From the NCBI RefSeq assembly GCF_027941915.1, contig NZ_CP116009.1, positions 2,914,001-2,978,000 on the forward strand: DNA of 64,000 nucleotides. Direction: 5' to 3'. Shown here piece after piece: positions 34,529 to 44,954 of the stretch (the stretch's first letter is position 1; each line of letters starts with the position of its first letter). The translations under genes were made by a program, and so were the position numbers. The notes below the pieces were generated by a model that was not told the DNA's origin, ran no database searches, and saw only the letters and a program-made list of their open reading frames with translations. The stretch comes from Ramlibacter tataouinensis (lineage in GTDB: Bacteria; Pseudomonadota; Gammaproteobacteria; Burkholderiales; Burkholderiaceae_C).

Positions 34529-35248
34529 TCAGTGGGCGCGCTCGACGGCGCCGTCCTCGCGCACCACGCCGCTGAGCACCTTGCCGTTGCGGGCCCGCAC
34601 CTGCACGGTGGCGCCGACGGCGGCGTCGCTGAGCGCCTTGCCCTCGATGCCGGCCACGAAGCCGGGACCGTGCACTACCACCCGCACGTCCTGGTTCTGC
34701 CGGATCACCAGCGCCCCCCGCAGCAGCTCGCGGCGCAGCGGCGCACCGGCGGCGATGCGGTTGACCGCCACCTTGCCGGCCAGTTCCGCCGGATCGGACA
34801 CCACCCCGGCGGGCAGCGCGGCCAGGTCGCCCTCGCGCGTCGCGGCGGCGTCCTCGCCCAGCAGCTCACCGGGAGCGATGGACCGGGCGGCGACCTGGTA
34901 AGGCGCCATGACCGCGACGTAGGCCGAGGCGTAGCGGGTCCATGGCACGGGGGCGGCGCAGCGCACGCCGACCGACACGCGGCCCCAGGCACGCGCGCCC
35001 GCGGGCAGGAAGGGCTGCGGTTCGGCGCACGCGGGCCAGTCGGCGGTGGCGCGCGCGGCCAGCTGGATCTGCACCCGCCCCGGCAGGCCTTCGGCCGCCT
35101 GCCGCAGGAAGCGCTCGATCGCGCCCTGGGGGCCGGCAGCGCCGGCGTGGGCCGCGCCCAGCGCCAGCAGCAGGGCCGCGCCTGCGCGCAGCTTCGATCG
35201 CAGAAGGTTCGTCGCCAACAAGACTCCCGTCGGGATGTTCGTGCGCAC
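34529..35248 (-). CDS. flgA: Flagellar P-ring assembly chaperone FlgA
   Basis: 239 residues with a signal peptide ([20 protein letters not shown] at about residues 20-39) and the C-terminal SAF-like domain: [51 protein letters not shown] and [19 protein letters not shown]. FlgA acts in the periplasm on FlgI during P-ring formation. It is transcribed away from flgB; the 200-bp region between them carries paired promoter-like elements. flgM follows after 81 bp with its own promoter. Confidence 0.93.
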   Translation of the reverse strand: MRTNIPTGVLLATNLLRSKLRAGAALLLALGAAHAGAAGPQGAIERFLRQAAEGLPGRVQIQLAARATADWPACAEPQPFLPAGARAWGRVSVGVRCAAPVPWTRYASAYVAVMAPYQVAARSIAPGELLGEDAAATREGDLAALPAGVVSDPAELAGKVAVNRIAAGAPLRRELLRGALVIRQNQDVRVVVHGPGFVAGIEGKALSDAAVGATVQVRARNGKVLSGVVREDGAVERAH

Positions 35249-35294
35249 GCTCGCGCGTGGGCAAAACGGGCGCGCGAGCGCGTGCCCTGCGGCG

Positions 35295-35390
35295 CAATTC
35301 TAGGCAGCGACCCCCGCGCGCAAACGCGGAAATGCGCGCCAAAGCCCCGTCTGTTCCGATCATTGCGCGAGCGACCCGTTCCTAGAATCA
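35295..35390. promoter_or_regulatory. Divergent flgA/flgB promoter region with mirrored -10-like boxes
   Basis: CCTAGAAT occurs at 35381-35388 on the + strand, 63 bp before the flgB start, and in inverted orientation at 35297-35304, about 47 bp before the flgA start on the - strand. TAGAAT fits a sigma-70 -10 box; -35 boxes are weak. The two copies face outward, as expected for a shared control region of two divergent class II flagellar operons. Confidence 0.4.
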
Positions 35391-35450
35391 ATTTCCATCC
35401 CGGGCCTGCGTCCGCCTCTCGCGGGCGCGGCACCGAACGATGGAGAACCC

Positions 35451-35858
35451 ATGATCGACAAGCTGGATGCGGCGCTGCGATTCCACCAGGAAGCGCTGAA
35501 CCTGCGGGCGCGGCGGCAGGAGGTGCTGTCGGCCAACATCGCCAACGTCGACACGCCCCACTACAAGGCGCGCGACTTCGATTTCGCGGCCAGCCTGTCG
35601 CAGGCGGTGGAGCGCGGCCGCCAGGCCGGCTCGGTCGCGCTGGCCCTCACCGCCGGCCGGCACCTGGCCGGGCAGGCGGTGCCGGCCGCCGCCGGGGAGC
35701 TCGCTTACCGCGTGCCCGCGCAAGCCAGCATCGACGGCAACACGGTGGAGATGGACCTCGAGCGCGTCGCGTTCGCCGACAACGCCGTGCACTACGAATC
35801 CAGCCTGACCGTGCTGGGCGGGCAGATCCGCACGCTGCTGGCGGCGGTGCAGCAGTAA
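35451..35858 (+). CDS. flgB: Flagellar basal-body rod protein FlgB
   Basis: 135 residues. The rod-protein N-terminus [20 protein letters not shown] (about residues 22-41) and the C-terminal helix [20 protein letters not shown] are typical. FlgB is a proximal rod subunit exported by the type III machinery. The ATG is preceded by GGAGAA. It opens the flgBCDEFGHIJ series; flgC follows after 8 bp. Confidence 0.95.
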   Translation: MIDKLDAALRFHQEALNLRARRQEVLSANIANVDTPHYKARDFDFAASLSQAVERGRQAGSVALALTAGRHLAGQAVPAAAGELAYRVPAQASIDGNTVEMDLERVAFADNAVHYESSLTVLGGQIRTLLAAVQQ

Positions 35859-35866
35859 GGACGGCC

Positions 35867-36283
35867 ATGCCCATCGCCAGCACCCCCGTGAGCATCTTCG
35901 ACATCGCCGGCTCGGCGATGACCGCGCAGTCGCAGCGCATGAACGTCACCGCCAGCAACCTCGCCAACGCCGACAGCACGGTCGGCCCCGACGGGCTGCC
36001 CTATCGCGCGCGCCAGGTGGTCTTCGAGACCGCCGCCGCAGCCGGCCACGACGTCGGCGGCGTGCGCGTGGCCCGCGTCGTCGAGGACCCCTCGCCGCTG
36101 CGCCGGGTCCACGACCCGAAGAACCCGGCGGCCGATGCCGACGGCTACGTCGACCTGCCCAACGTGAACGTGGTGGAGGAGATGGTCAACATGATTTCCG
36201 CCTCGCGCTCCTACCAGGCGAACGTCGAAGTCCTCAACACCGCCAAGACCCTGATGCTCAAGACCCTCTCGGTCGGGCAGTAA
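35867..36283 (+). CDS. flgC: Flagellar basal-body rod protein FlgC
   Basis: 138 residues from the ATG at 35867 (AAGGA upstream). It shows the rod motif [19 protein letters not shown] and the FlgC C-terminus [20 protein letters not shown], then [20 protein letters not shown]. Proximal rod subunit. Spacing to flgB is 8 bp and to flgD 13 bp. Confidence 0.95.
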   Translation: MPIASTPVSIFDIAGSAMTAQSQRMNVTASNLANADSTVGPDGLPYRARQVVFETAAAAGHDVGGVRVARVVEDPSPLRRVHDPKNPAADADGYVDLPNVNVVEEMVNMISASRSYQANVEVLNTAKTLMLKTLSVGQ

Positions 36284-36296
36284 GGAGTCGCAAGCC

Positions 36297-36953
36297 ATGG
36301 CCGTCACCGACATCCGTTCCGTCACCGGCGCCGCCGGCCAGGCCGCGTCCGCTGCTTCCGCCGCCGACAGCGAGCAGCGCTTCCTGAAGCTGCTCGTCAC
36401 GCAGCTGAACAACCAGGACCCGCTGAACCCGCTGGACAACGCGCAGCTCACCTCGCAGCTGGCGCAGATGAGCACCGTCAGCGGCATCGAGAAACTCAAT
36501 GCCGCGCTGCAGGCGCTGCTCGCGCAGAGCGGCACCGGCCAGGTGCTGCAGGCCGCCTCGCTGATCGGCCGCGACGTGCTCGTGCCGGGCAACGCGCTCG
36601 TGCTGCAAGCGGGCCAGCCGGTGGCCTTCGCGATCGAGCCGACCGGCGCGGCGGACAGCGTCGTCCTCGACATCGTCGACGACAAGGGCCGCGTGGTGCG
36701 CCAGATCGACGCCGGTGCGCTGCCCCGGGGGCTGCACCAGCTGGCCTGGGACGGGCTCGACGGCGAAGGCCAGGCCCTGCCCGAGGGCCGCTACCGCTTC
36801 GTCGTGAACGCCAGCCAGGGCAGCACGCCCGTGGCCACCCTGCCGCTCGTGTTCGAGCGCGTGCAAAGCGTCGTGCAGGGGGCCGGCGGACCGACGCTGG
36901 ACTTCGGCAGCGGCTATCCGGCCACGCTCGGCGAAGTCAGGCTGATCCAGTGA
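36297..36953 (+). CDS. flgD: Flagellar hook capping protein FlgD
   Basis: 218 residues. The N-terminal part has RFLKLLVTQLNNQDPLNPLD and QLTSQLAQMSTVSGIEKLN, the classic FlgD signature; the C-terminal part holds a FlgD Ig-like/Tudor fold (VVLDIVDDKGRVVRQIDAG, HQLAWDGLDGEGQALPEG). FlgD caps the growing hook and directs FlgE polymerisation. It precedes flgE by 48 bp. Confidence 0.95.
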   Translation: MAVTDIRSVTGAAGQAASAASAADSEQRFLKLLVTQLNNQDPLNPLDNAQLTSQLAQMSTVSGIEKLNAALQALLAQSGTGQVLQAASLIGRDVLVPGNALVLQAGQPVAFAIEPTGAADSVVLDIVDDKGRVVRQIDAGALPRGLHQLAWDGLDGEGQALPEGRYRFVVNASQGSTPVATLPLVFERVQSVVQGAGGPTLDFGSGYPATLGEVRLIQ

Positions 36954-37001
36954 GACCGGGCACGCCCAGTCTCCGCTCTCCATCACATTGAAGGCACCAC
37001 C

Positions 37002-38231
37002 ATGGGTTTCGCACAAGGGGTCAGCGGCATCAACGCCGCCGCCAACAACCTGGACGTCATCGGCAACAACATCGCCAACTCCAGCACCGTCGGCTTCAAG
37101 GCGGGCGGGGTGCAGTTCGCCGACGTCTATGCCGGCTCGAAGGTCGGCCTGGGCACCTCGGTGGCCAGCGTCACGCAGAACTTCAACCAGGGCTCGGTGC
37201 AGACCAGCTCGCGCGCGCTGGACATCGCCATCGTGGACGGCAGCGGCTTCTTCCGGCTGACCAGCCCCGGTGGCGAAGTCGCCTACAGCCGCAACGGCCA
37301 GTTCGACCGCGACAAGGACGGCTACATCGTCAATGCCGCCGGCATGCGCCTGACGGGCTACCCGGTGGGCGCCAACGGCGCCGTGGCCGGGGGCATGCCG
37401 GGCCCGCTGATGATCCCGACCACGGAGATGCCGCCCAAGCCCACCGGCAACATCAGCGCGGCCTTCAACATCGATGCCCGCGCCACGGCCCCGACCCTGC
37501 CGTTCGACCCGGCGGACTCGGCCACCTACAACTACCCCAACGCGGTGACGGTGTACGACTCGCTGGGCAACCCGCACGAGTTCGCCACCTTCTTCGTCAA
37601 GACCGGCGCCAACAGCTGGGACGTGTACGCCACGGTGGACGGCGCGATCACGCCGGCCGTGGTGCCGCCCGCGCTGCCGGCACCCATGGGCTCGCTCGGC
37701 TTCGACACCGCCGGCCAGATGGTGCTGGTGCCGCCCGCCACCGGCACGTTCGCCACGACGGTGGCGATGACCAACGGCGCCGCGCCGCTGAACCTCACGC
37801 TGGACCTGAACGGGACCACGCAGTACGGCAACGTCAACGACGTGCGCAACCTGTCCCAGGACGGCTACGCCTCGGGCTCGCTGATCGGCTTCGAGGTCGC
37901 CGACGACGGCCGCATCGTCGGCAAGTACGGCAACGAGCAGAGCGCGCTGCTGGGCCAGGTGGTGCTCTCCACCTTCATCAATCCGGGCGGCCTGGTCTCG
38001 CAGGGCGGCAACCTGTGGGCCGAATCGGCCGCCTCCGGCGCCCCGCTGACCGGCACCCCGGGCAAGGGCAGCAAGCTGGGCGCGCTGGTGTCCGGCGCGC
38101 TCGAGAGCTCCAACGTGGACCTGACGGCGGAACTGGTCAACCTGATCGTTGCCCAGCGCACCTACCAGGCCAACACCCAGACCGTGAAGACGCAGGACCA
38201 GGTGGTCCAGGCGCTGATCAACATGCGCTGA
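37002..38231 (+). CDS. flgE: Flagellar hook protein FlgE
   Basis: 409 residues. The N-terminal D0 segment GINAAANNLDVIGNNIANSS, the central FlgE D2 region with AVTVYDSLGNPHEFATFFVK and the C-terminal SSNVDLTAELVNLIVAQRTY, QANTQTVKTQDQVVQALINM identify it. It forms the universal-joint hook. Length is normal. The gene lies centrally in the flgBCDEFGHIJ operon. Confidence 0.96.
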   Translation: MGFAQGVSGINAAANNLDVIGNNIANSSTVGFKAGGVQFADVYAGSKVGLGTSVASVTQNFNQGSVQTSSRALDIAIVDGSGFFRLTSPGGEVAYSRNGQFDRDKDGYIVNAAGMRLTGYPVGANGAVAGGMPGPLMIPTTEMPPKPTGNISAAFNIDARATAPTLPFDPADSATYNYPNAVTVYDSLGNPHEFATFFVKTGANSWDVYATVDGAITPAVVPPALPAPMGSLGFDTAGQMVLVPPATGTFATTVAMTNGAAPLNLTLDLNGTTQYGNVNDVRNLSQDGYASGSLIGFEVADDGRIVGKYGNEQSALLGQVVLSTFINPGGLVSQGGNLWAESAASGAPLTGTPGKGSKLGALVSGALESSNVDLTAELVNLIVAQRTYQANTQTVKTQDQVVQALINMR

Positions 38232-38268
38232 TGGCGCGGCGCAGCCGGCCTGAACGAGAGGGGATCCC

Positions 38269-39012
38269 GTGGACAGGATGATTTACGTGGGCATGGGCGG
38301 AGCCCGCCACGCGCTCGAGCAGCAGGCCGCCGTCGCGCACAACATGGCGAACGTGGCGACGCCGGGCTTCCGGGCCCAGATCAACAGCTTGCGCGCCGTG
38401 CCCGTCGACGGCGAGGCGCTGCCGACCCGGGCCCACGTGGTGGCGGCGACGGTCGGCGCCGATTTCGATGCCGGCCCGGTCACCCACACCGGCCGGGCGC
38501 TGGACGTGGCCATCCGCGGGGACGGCTGGCTGGCCGTGCAGGCCGGCGCCGGCGAGGCCTACACCCGCGCCGGCAGCCTGCAGCTGGGCGCGAACGGCGA
38601 GGTGCTCACTCAGGACAGCCGCCCGGTGCTGGGCGACGCCGGCGCACTGGTGGTTCCGCCGGGCTCCGAAGTGGCCATCGGCAGCGACGGCCTGGTGACG
38701 GCACGCGCGCCCGGCGCGGCGCCGTCGGAAACCGCCGCCGTCGGGCGCCTGAGGCTGGTCAATCCGCGCACGGCCGACCTGGTGCGCGGCGACGACGGCC
38801 TGTTCCGCATGAAGCCCGGCCTGCCGGCCCCGCTGCCGGACCCCGCGGTGGCCGTCCTCGGCGGCGCCGTGGAAGGCAGCAACGTCAATCCCGCCGAGGT
38901 GCTGGTGCAGATGATCGCCAGCGCCCGCCACTTCGAGATGCAGATGAAGACGGTGCGGACCGCCGACGACAACGCGCAGGCCGCCAACCGCCTGCTGTCC
39001 GCCGGCGCCTGA
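38269..39012 (+). CDS. flgF: Flagellar basal-body rod protein FlgF
   Basis: 247 residues from the GTG at 38269 ([20 protein letters not shown] as protein start). Rod motif [14 protein letters not shown] near residue 25 and C-terminal [20 protein letters not shown] are present. FlgF joins the distal rod below FlgG. The start is preceded by GAGAGGGG. It lies 37 bp after flgE and 50 bp before flgG. Confidence 0.93.
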   Translation: MDRMIYVGMGGARHALEQQAAVAHNMANVATPGFRAQINSLRAVPVDGEALPTRAHVVAATVGADFDAGPVTHTGRALDVAIRGDGWLAVQAGAGEAYTRAGSLQLGANGEVLTQDSRPVLGDAGALVVPPGSEVAIGSDGLVTARAPGAAPSETAAVGRLRLVNPRTADLVRGDDGLFRMKPGLPAPLPDPAVAVLGGAVEGSNVNPAEVLVQMIASARHFEMQMKTVRTADDNAQAANRLLSAGA

Positions 39013-39062
39013 CCCTTCCTCCTTCCCAACCGCGGCCGCAAGGACGCCCAGGACGCACCCCC

Positions 39063-39845
39063 ATGATCCGCTCCCTTTCCATCGCCCGCACCGGCCTCGA
39101 CGCCCAGCAGATGCAGCTCGACGTGGTCGCCAACAACCTGGCCAACGTCGGCACCACCGCCTTCAAGCGCAGCCGCGCCGTGTTCGAGGACCTGATGTAC
39201 CAGAACCTGCGGCAGTCGGGCGGCCAGAGCTCCGACCAGACGCGGCTGCCCTCGGGCCTGCAGGTCGGCACCGGCGTGCGCGTGGTGGCGAGCGAGCGCA
39301 TCCACACCCAGGGCAACCTGAGCAAGACCGACAACCCCAAGGACGTGGCCATCCACGGCGACGGCTTCTTCCAGGTGCTGATGCCGGACGGCAGCACCGC
39401 CTACACGCGCGACGGGTCGTTCCAGACCGACGCCAACGGCCAACTGGTCACCGCCAGCGGCTACCCGATCCAGCCCGGGATCACGCTGCCGGAGAACGTC
39501 ACCAGCCTGACCATCGGCAAGGACGGCACGGTGTCGGTGACGCAGGCGGGCAGCAGCGCCACCGTGCAGGTCGGGCAGCTGCAGCTGGCCACCTTCGTGA
39601 ACCCGTCCGGGCTGGAAAGCCGCGGCGAGAACCTGTACGTGCAGACCGATGCCTCCGGCGAGCCCAACCAGACCGCGCCCGGCCAGAACGGCGGCGGCGT
39701 GCTCAGCCAGGGCTACGTGGAGTCCTCCAACGTCAACGTGGTGGAGGAGCTGGTCAACATGATCCAGACCCAGCGCGCCTACGAGATCAACAGCAAGGCC
39801 GTGCAGACCTCCGACCAGATGCTCGCTCGTCTGGCGCAGCTGTGA
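39063..39845 (+). CDS. flgG: Flagellar distal rod protein FlgG
   Basis: 260 residues, the canonical FlgG length. It starts [20 protein letters not shown], followed by [20 protein letters not shown] and [11 protein letters not shown]; the end is [20 protein letters not shown] with [20 protein letters not shown]. FlgG builds the distal rod. The stop overlaps the GTG of flgH. Confidence 0.96.
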   Translation: MIRSLSIARTGLDAQQMQLDVVANNLANVGTTAFKRSRAVFEDLMYQNLRQSGGQSSDQTRLPSGLQVGTGVRVVASERIHTQGNLSKTDNPKDVAIHGDGFFQVLMPDGSTAYTRDGSFQTDANGQLVTASGYPIQPGITLPENVTSLTIGKDGTVSVTQAGSSATVQVGQLQLATFVNPSGLESRGENLYVQTDASGEPNQTAPGQNGGGVLSQGYVESSNVNVVEELVNMIQTQRAYEINSKAVQTSDQMLARLAQL

Positions 39846-40597
39846 AGCCGCCGGCGATCGCGCGCCGGGCGCCGGCGGCCGGCCGCTGCGCCGCGGGCGT
39901 CTGCGCCCTGCTGCTGCTGTCGCTCGCCGGCTGCGCGTACGCACCGAACCGCGAGGCGCTCCAGCATCCGGCGCCGGTCCCGGTTCCGGTCACGGTCCCG
40001 ATGCCGGGCCCGATGCCCGAAGCGGTCGCGGCGGCCGAGCCGGCAGCGCCGCGCGGCGCGATCTTCCGACCGGTGGCCGCGAGCAGCGGCTGGGCGCTGT
40101 TCGAGGACCGTCGGCCGCGCAACGTCGGCGACGTGCTGACCATCGTGCTGCGCGAAAGCAGCAGCGCCAGCAAGTCCTCGGCCGCCAACGCCAGCCGCAA
40201 CGCCGGCACCAACGTGGAGCTGGGCGTGCTGCCGCGGGCGCTCGGCGGCCTGCTGCGCAACCAGGACGCCGACATCTCGGGCAGCAACGCCCTCACCGCC
40301 AAGGGCGGCGCCAACGCCAGCAACAGCTTCAACGGCGTCATCTCGGTCAAGGTCGTGGGCCTGCTGGCCAACGGCAACCTGGTGGTCAGCGGCGACAAGC
40401 AGATGCTGATCAACCAGGGTACGGAGACGATCCGGTTTTCCGGCCTGGTGGATCCGCGCACGGTGGGCCCCAACAGCACCGTGCTGTCGACCCAGGTGGC
40501 CGATGCCCGCATCGAGTACAGCGCGCGCGGCTACATCGACGAGGCGCAGACCATGGGCTGGCTGCAGCGCTTCTTCCTCAACGTGCTGCCGCTGTGA
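39842..40597 (+). CDS. flgH: Flagellar L-ring lipoprotein FlgH
   Basis: 251 residues from a GTG overlapping the flgG stop. A lipoprotein signal is seen ([14 protein letters not shown], lipidated Cys near residue 31), then the FlgH core [39 protein letters not shown] and [18 protein letters not shown]. It forms the L-ring in the outer membrane around the rod. The region between lipobox and core is Pro/Ala-rich. Confidence 0.94.
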   Translation: MKPPAIARRAPAAGRCAAGVCALLLLSLAGCAYAPNREALQHPAPVPVPVTVPMPGPMPEAVAAAEPAAPRGAIFRPVAASSGWALFEDRRPRNVGDVLTIVLRESSSASKSSAANASRNAGTNVELGVLPRALGGLLRNQDADISGSNALTAKGGANASNSFNGVISVKVVGLLANGNLVVSGDKQMLINQGTETIRFSGLVDPRTVGPNSTVLSTQVADARIEYSARGYIDEAQTMGWLQRFFLNVLPL

Positions 40598-41709
40598 GCA
40601 GCATGGGCCGCACCCTCGTTCTCGCTGCGGCGCTGCTGGCGGCATTGGGCGCGCCGGCCGTGCCGGCCGAGCCGCTCAAGAGCCTGGCCAGCGTGCAGGG
40701 CGTGCGCGACAACCCGCTGATCGGCTACGGGCTGGTGGTCGGCCTGGACGGCAGCGGCGACCAGACCCAGCAGACGCCGTTCGCCACCCAGAGCGTCGCC
40801 AACATGCTGACCCAGCTGGGCATCAGCCTGCCCCCCAGCGCCGGGCAGATGCAGCTGAAGAACGTGGCGGCCGTGATGGTGACGGCCAGCCTGCCGCCCT
40901 TTGCCGCGCCCGGCCAGACCATCGACGTGACCGTCTCGTCGGTCGGCAGCGCCAAGAGCCTGCGCGGCGGCACGCTGCTGATGACGCCGCTCAAGGGCGC
41001 CGACGGCGCGGTCTACGCGGTGGCGCAGGGCAACCTGGTGATCGGCGGCGCCGGCGCCTCGGCCAGCGGCAGCAGCGTGCAGGTCAACCAGCTCAGCGCC
41101 GGGCGCATCCCCGGCGGCGCGACGGTGGAGCGCAGCGTGCCCACCGCGCTCGCCGAGGGCGACCTGCTCACGCTGGAGCTGCGCCAGGCCGATTTCGGCA
41201 CGGCGCAGCGCGCCGTCGAGGCGATCGACCGCAGCTTCGGCGCCGGCACCGCGCTGGCCCAGGATGCCCGCGTGATCCGGGTGCGCGCGCCCGCCGGTGC
41301 GGGTGCGCAGGTGGCCTTCCTGGCCCGGCTGGAGGCGGTGGACGTGACGCCGGCGCCGGCGGTCGCCAAGGTGATCGTGAATGCGCGCACCGGCTCGGTG
41401 GTGATGAACCAGGCGGTGCGCGTGCAGGACTGCGCGGTGGCGCACGGCAACCTCTCGGTGGTCGTCAGCAGCCAGCCGGCGGTGAGCCAGCCCGGGCCGC
41501 TGTCCGGCGGCCGCACGGTCGAGTCCCGCACCGCCCAGATCGCGGTGAGCCAGGAAGGCGGCGCGCTGCAGGGCGTGCGCGGCGGCGCGTCGCTGGCCGG
41601 CGTGATCAAGGGGCTCAACGCGCTGGGGGCCAACCCGCAGGACCTCGTCTCGATCCTGCAGGCCATGAAGGCCGCAGGCGCGTTGCGCGCCGAGCTGGAG
41701 GTGATCTGA
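40594..41709 (+). CDS. flgI: Flagellar P-ring protein FlgI
   Basis: 371 residues if the GTG at 40594 (overlapping the flgH stop) is used; ATG 40603 is an alternative with the same signal peptide ([18 protein letters not shown]). FlgI hallmarks: [54 protein letters not shown] and the C-terminal [20 protein letters not shown]. It forms the P-ring in the peptidoglycan layer, assisted by FlgA. Confidence 0.95.
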   Translation: MSSMGRTLVLAAALLAALGAPAVPAEPLKSLASVQGVRDNPLIGYGLVVGLDGSGDQTQQTPFATQSVANMLTQLGISLPPSAGQMQLKNVAAVMVTASLPPFAAPGQTIDVTVSSVGSAKSLRGGTLLMTPLKGADGAVYAVAQGNLVIGGAGASASGSSVQVNQLSAGRIPGGATVERSVPTALAEGDLLTLELRQADFGTAQRAVEAIDRSFGAGTALAQDARVIRVRAPAGAGAQVAFLARLEAVDVTPAPAVAKVIVNARTGSVVMNQAVRVQDCAVAHGNLSVVVSSQPAVSQPGPLSGGRTVESRTAQIAVSQEGGALQGVRGGASLAGVIKGLNALGANPQDLVSILQAMKAAGALRAELEVI

Positions 41710-41711
41710 CC

Positions 41712-42638
41712 ATGCGCGCCGACGCGGCTTCCGCCCTCGACCAGCGCTTCGCCCTGGACGTGCAGGGCGTCGATGCGCTGCGCCGCACGGTGCGCAGCTC
41801 GCCCGAGGAGGGCCTGCGCCAGGTGTCGCGCCAGTTCGAGGCCGTGTTCATGCAGATGGTGCTGCGGAGCATGCGCGAAGCCACGCCGGCCGACGGCGGC
41901 GTGTTCGGCAGCCAGCAGGAGAGGCTGTACACGTCCATGCTGGACCAGCAGCTCGCGCAGGGCCTCTCGGGCCGCGGCGTCGGGCTGGCCGAGGCGATGC
42001 TCGCGCAGCTGGCCCGCAGCACCGCCGCGCCGGCGGCGGGCCCCGCTGCGGCGCCCGCTGCGGCGGCACCCGAGCCGCACGCCGTTTCCCGGCCCGACGC
42101 TGCGCAGCCGCTCGCCGTGCCGCGGGACCTGCGCCAGGCGCCGGAAGCGCCGCCGGCACCGGCGACCGGCGCCGGCGGGGCGGTCCCGGCGCACGTCGAG
42201 CAGTTCGTCGCCCGCATGCTCCCCGCCGCGCAGGCCGCCAGCCGCGCGAGCGGCGTGCCGGCCCGGCTGATCCTGGCCCAGGCGGCGCTGGAATCGGGCT
42301 GGGGCCGGCGCGAAATCCGCGCCGGGGACGGCAGCCCCTCCTTCAACGTGTTCGGCATCAAGGCCGACCGCCGCTGGGCCGGCCGCGTCGTCGAGGCCGC
42401 GACCACCGAGTACGTCGACGGCGCCGCCCAGCCCACCCACGCGGCCTTCCGCGCCTACGGCTCCTACGAGGAGGCTTTCGCCGATTACGCGAAGTTCCTC
42501 CAGGCCAATCCGCGCTACGCCGCCGTGCGCGCCGGCGGCGATCCCGCGCAGGCCGCGCAGGCCCTGCAGCGGGCCGGCTATGCAACCGACCCGGACTACG
42601 CCGCCAAGCTGGTCCGGATCATGGACCGCTTCGCCTGA
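41712..42638 (+). CDS. flgJ: Flagellar rod-cap and peptidoglycan hydrolase FlgJ
   Basis: 308 residues from the ATG at 41712. N-terminal rod-binding domain ([38 protein letters not shown]) and, after an Ala/Pro-rich linker of about 60 residues, a C-terminal glucosaminidase-type domain with the catalytic Glu in [12 protein letters not shown] and [12 protein letters not shown]. This dual form is typical of beta/gammaproteobacteria and opens the peptidoglycan for the rod. It closes the rod/ring operon; cheW follows after 52 bp. Confidence 0.95.
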   Translation: MRADAASALDQRFALDVQGVDALRRTVRSSPEEGLRQVSRQFEAVFMQMVLRSMREATPADGGVFGSQQERLYTSMLDQQLAQGLSGRGVGLAEAMLAQLARSTAAPAAGPAAAPAAAAPEPHAVSRPDAAQPLAVPRDLRQAPEAPPAPATGAGGAVPAHVEQFVARMLPAAQAASRASGVPARLILAQAALESGWGRREIRAGDGSPSFNVFGIKADRRWAGRVVEAATTEYVDGAAQPTHAAFRAYGSYEEAFADYAKFLQANPRYAAVRAGGDPAQAAQALQRAGYATDPDYAAKLVRIMDRFA

Positions 42639-42690
42639 GACCCAGGCGCGCCGTCCGTCCCCCAGACCCCTTCGACAAAGGAAACCCCTG

Positions 42691-43194
42691 ATGCAGGCTC
42701 CCTCCACCGCTACCGCCGCACCGGCGCTGGCCACTCCCGCCGCACCGCACGAATTCCTGGCCTTCACCCTGGGCCAGGAGGAATACGGCATCGACATCCA
42801 GAAGGTGCAGGAGCTGCGCGGCTACGACGCCGTCACGCGCATCGCGAACGCGCCCGAGTACCTCAAGGGCGTGGTGAACCTGCGGGGAATCATCGTGCCC
42901 ATCGTCGACATGCGGATCAAGTTCAACCTGGGCACGCCCAGCTACGACCAGTTCACGGTGGTGATCATCCTCAACGTGGCCGAACGCGTGATGGGCATCG
43001 TGGTCGACAGCGTGTCCGACGTGATCACGCTGTCCCCCGAGCAGGTCAAGCCAGCGCCCGAGATGGGCTCGGTGCTCGACACCGACTACCTCATCGGGCT
43101 GGGCACGCTGGACCAGCGCATGCTGATCCTGGTGGACATCGACAAGCTCATGACGAGCGAGGAGATGGGCCTGATCTCGCAGGCCGTGCAGTAG
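42691..43194 (+). CDS. cheW: Chemotaxis coupling protein CheW
   Basis: 167 residues from the ATG at 42691, with AAAGGA upstream. CheW core: [55 protein letters not shown] and [13 protein letters not shown]. It links receptors to CheA. Unusually it sits between flgJ and flgK with four receptor genes behind it, away from the cheRDBYZ block. The first 20 residues are an Ala/Pro/Thr extension. Confidence 0.95.
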   Translation: MQAPSTATAAPALATPAAPHEFLAFTLGQEEYGIDIQKVQELRGYDAVTRIANAPEYLKGVVNLRGIIVPIVDMRIKFNLGTPSYDQFTVVIILNVAERVMGIVVDSVSDVITLSPEQVKPAPEMGSVLDTDYLIGLGTLDQRMLILVDIDKLMTSEEMGLISQAVQ

Positions 43195-43232
43195 GCGCGC
43201 CGCGCCCCCGGACGACTCCGAAGGACCCTCCC

Positions 43233-44819
43233 ATGCAACTCCAGAACGTCAAGATCGGCACGCGCCTGGGCGCGGCTTTCATCCTCCTGCTGGCGCTCAC
43301 CGCCGGCATCGCCGCAACCGGCGCGTGGCGCCTGCAGCAGCTGTCGCAGCGGGCTGAGACCCTGGCCGGCGAGGACCATGAGCGTCTGACCCAGGTCCTG
43401 GTCTGGCGGCAGTCGGTCGACCTGAACTGGACCCGCACCCGCATCCTGGCGATGAACGCCGACGCCCGCGTCGTGCAATCGGTCAAGGCCGACATGGACC
43501 GGACCTCGGAGGTCATCACCAGCGCGCAAAAGCGGGTGGACACGCTGGTGCGGCGCCCGGAGGTGCGCAAGATGCTGGGCGACATCAATGCGGCCCGCGA
43601 ATCCTATCGTTCCGCACGCGCCGCGTTGTTCAAGCGCAAGGAGGCGGGCGAGGACGTGAGCGGTGCCATCGACGGCGAGCTCACGCCCCTGGCGGATGCC
43701 TACCAGAAGACGCTGCTCGCGCTGGAGGACCGCCAGAAGCAGATCTACGCGCAGTCGCTGGAGATCGCGCGCGAGAACGCAAGCCTCGGCCGCACGGTGC
43801 TGATCGCGGGGACGGTGCTGGCGCTCCTGTTCGGAACGGGCGCTGCACTGTTGCTGTCCCGTTCGGTCACGGGCCCCCTGCGGCGCGCGGTGGACACGGC
43901 CCGGGTGATTGCCGCGGGCGACCTCACGCAGCGCGTCGAGGTCATCGGCCGCGACGAGACGGCCGAGCTCGCCGGGGCGCTGAAGGAGATGCAGGAGGGC
44001 CTGTCGAGGATCGTGGGCGAGGTGCGCCAGGGCACGGACGCGATCGGCATTGCCTCCAGCCAGATTGCCTCGGGCAACCAGGACCTGTCCTCGCGCACCG
44101 AGGAGCAGGCCAGCTCGCTGCAGCAGACGGCGGCCTCGATGGAGGAGCTCACCAGCACGGTCAAGCAGAACGCCGACAACGCGCGCCAGGCCAACCAGCT
44201 GGCGATGAACGCCTCCGAGGTGGCGGTCAAGGGCGGCGACGTGGTGGCGCAGGTGGTGGACACCATGGGCTCGATCGATGCGTCCTCGCGCAAGATCGTG
44301 GACATCATCGGGGTGATCGACGGGATCGCGTTCCAGACCAACATCCTGGCGCTCAACGCGGCGGTGGAAGCGGCGCGGGCCGGCGAGCAGGGCCGCGGCT
44401 TCGCGGTGGTGGCCGCCGAGGTGCGCAACCTGGCGCAGCGCTCGGCCGCTGCCGCCAAGGAGATCAAGGGCCTGATCGACGACTCGGTGGGCAAGGTCGA
44501 CGAAGGCAGCAGGCTGGTGGGCCAGGCGGGCCAGACCATGAGCGAGATCGTCGACAGCGTCAAGCGGGTGACCGACATCATGGCGGAGATCACGGCGGCC
44601 AGCCAGGAGCAGACCACCGGCATCGAGCAGATCAACCAGGCGGTCACGCAGATGGACCAGGTGACGCAGCAGAACGCGGCGCTGGTGGAGGAGGCCTCCG
44701 CCGCGGCTCAGTCGCTGCAGCAGCAGGCCCAGGGCCTGACCGCGGCGGCCAGCGCGTTCAAGCTGGAGCGGCATGCCGCGGCGCCGGGCTTGCCGCGCGT
44801 CGAATGGGCGCCTGCCTGA
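43233..44819 (+). CDS. Methyl-accepting chemotaxis protein (receptor 1)
   Basis: 528 residues. Membrane helix near residues 10-30, a periplasmic helical-bundle sensor of about 160 residues, second helix near 190-210 ([20 protein letters not shown]), HAMP, then the signalling hairpin with [20 protein letters not shown] and [20 protein letters not shown]. Methylation helices are Gln/Glu-rich ([14 protein letters not shown]). The C-terminus VEWAPA lacks the CheR/CheB tether. Bases 44001-44733 are nearly identical to receptors 2 and 3. The ligand is unknown. Confidence 0.93.
   Translation: MQLQNVKIGTRLGAAFILLLALTAGIAATGAWRLQQLSQRAETLAGEDHERLTQVLVWRQSVDLNWTRTRILAMNADARVVQSVKADMDRTSEVITSAQKRVDTLVRRPEVRKMLGDINAARESYRSARAALFKRKEAGEDVSGAIDGELTPLADAYQKTLLALEDRQKQIYAQSLEIARENASLGRTVLIAGTVLALLFGTGAALLLSRSVTGPLRRAVDTARVIAAGDLTQRVEVIGRDETAELAGALKEMQEGLSRIVGEVRQGTDAIGIASSQIASGNQDLSSRTEEQASSLQQTAASMEELTSTVKQNADNARQANQLAMNASEVAVKGGDVVAQVVDTMGSIDASSRKIVDIIGVIDGIAFQTNILALNAAVEAARAGEQGRGFAVVAAEVRNLAQRSAAAAKEIKGLIDDSVGKVDEGSRLVGQAGQTMSEIVDSVKRVTDIMAEITAASQEQTTGIEQINQAVTQMDQVTQQNAALVEEASAAAQSLQQQAQGLTAAASAFKLERHAAAPGLPRVEWAPA
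44001..44733 (+). repeat. Receptor signalling-module repeat, copy 1
   Basis: About 730 bases shared with 45732-46464 (offset 1731) and, from 44052, with 47538-48219 (offset 3486). Against copy 2 only a few substitutions are seen, including GGGATCGCG versus GGGATCGCC and GCCGCTGCC versus GCCGCCGCC. Confidence 0.85.
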
Positions 44820-44848
44820 CGAGCGAGCGCTAGCAAGGTGGGCAGCTT

Positions 44849-44872
44849 GCTGCCCGCCGCGCGGCGGGCAGC
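44849..44872. repeat. Perfect inverted repeat between receptor genes 1 and 2
   Basis: Arms GCTGCCCGCC and GGCGGGCAGC, 10 bp each, around a GCGC loop, in the 135-bp gap after receptor 1. No T-run follows. It may act as a terminator-like or transcript-stabilising hairpin between the two receptor genes. Confidence 0.55.
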
Positions 44873-44954
44873 AGTGGTCGCGGTGGCCAGGCCAGCCCGC
44901 CCACCCTGGCGGCTTGGCGCCGCCTTCCCCTTCTTCTTCCAGCAGTTCTTCATC

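Noticed and set aside
44838-44954. An N-terminal extension of receptor 2 from the upstream ATG at 44838
   Set aside because: It would translate through the intergenic hairpin into a Pro/Arg-rich stretch before the real TM1; the ATG at 44955 fits the receptor family.
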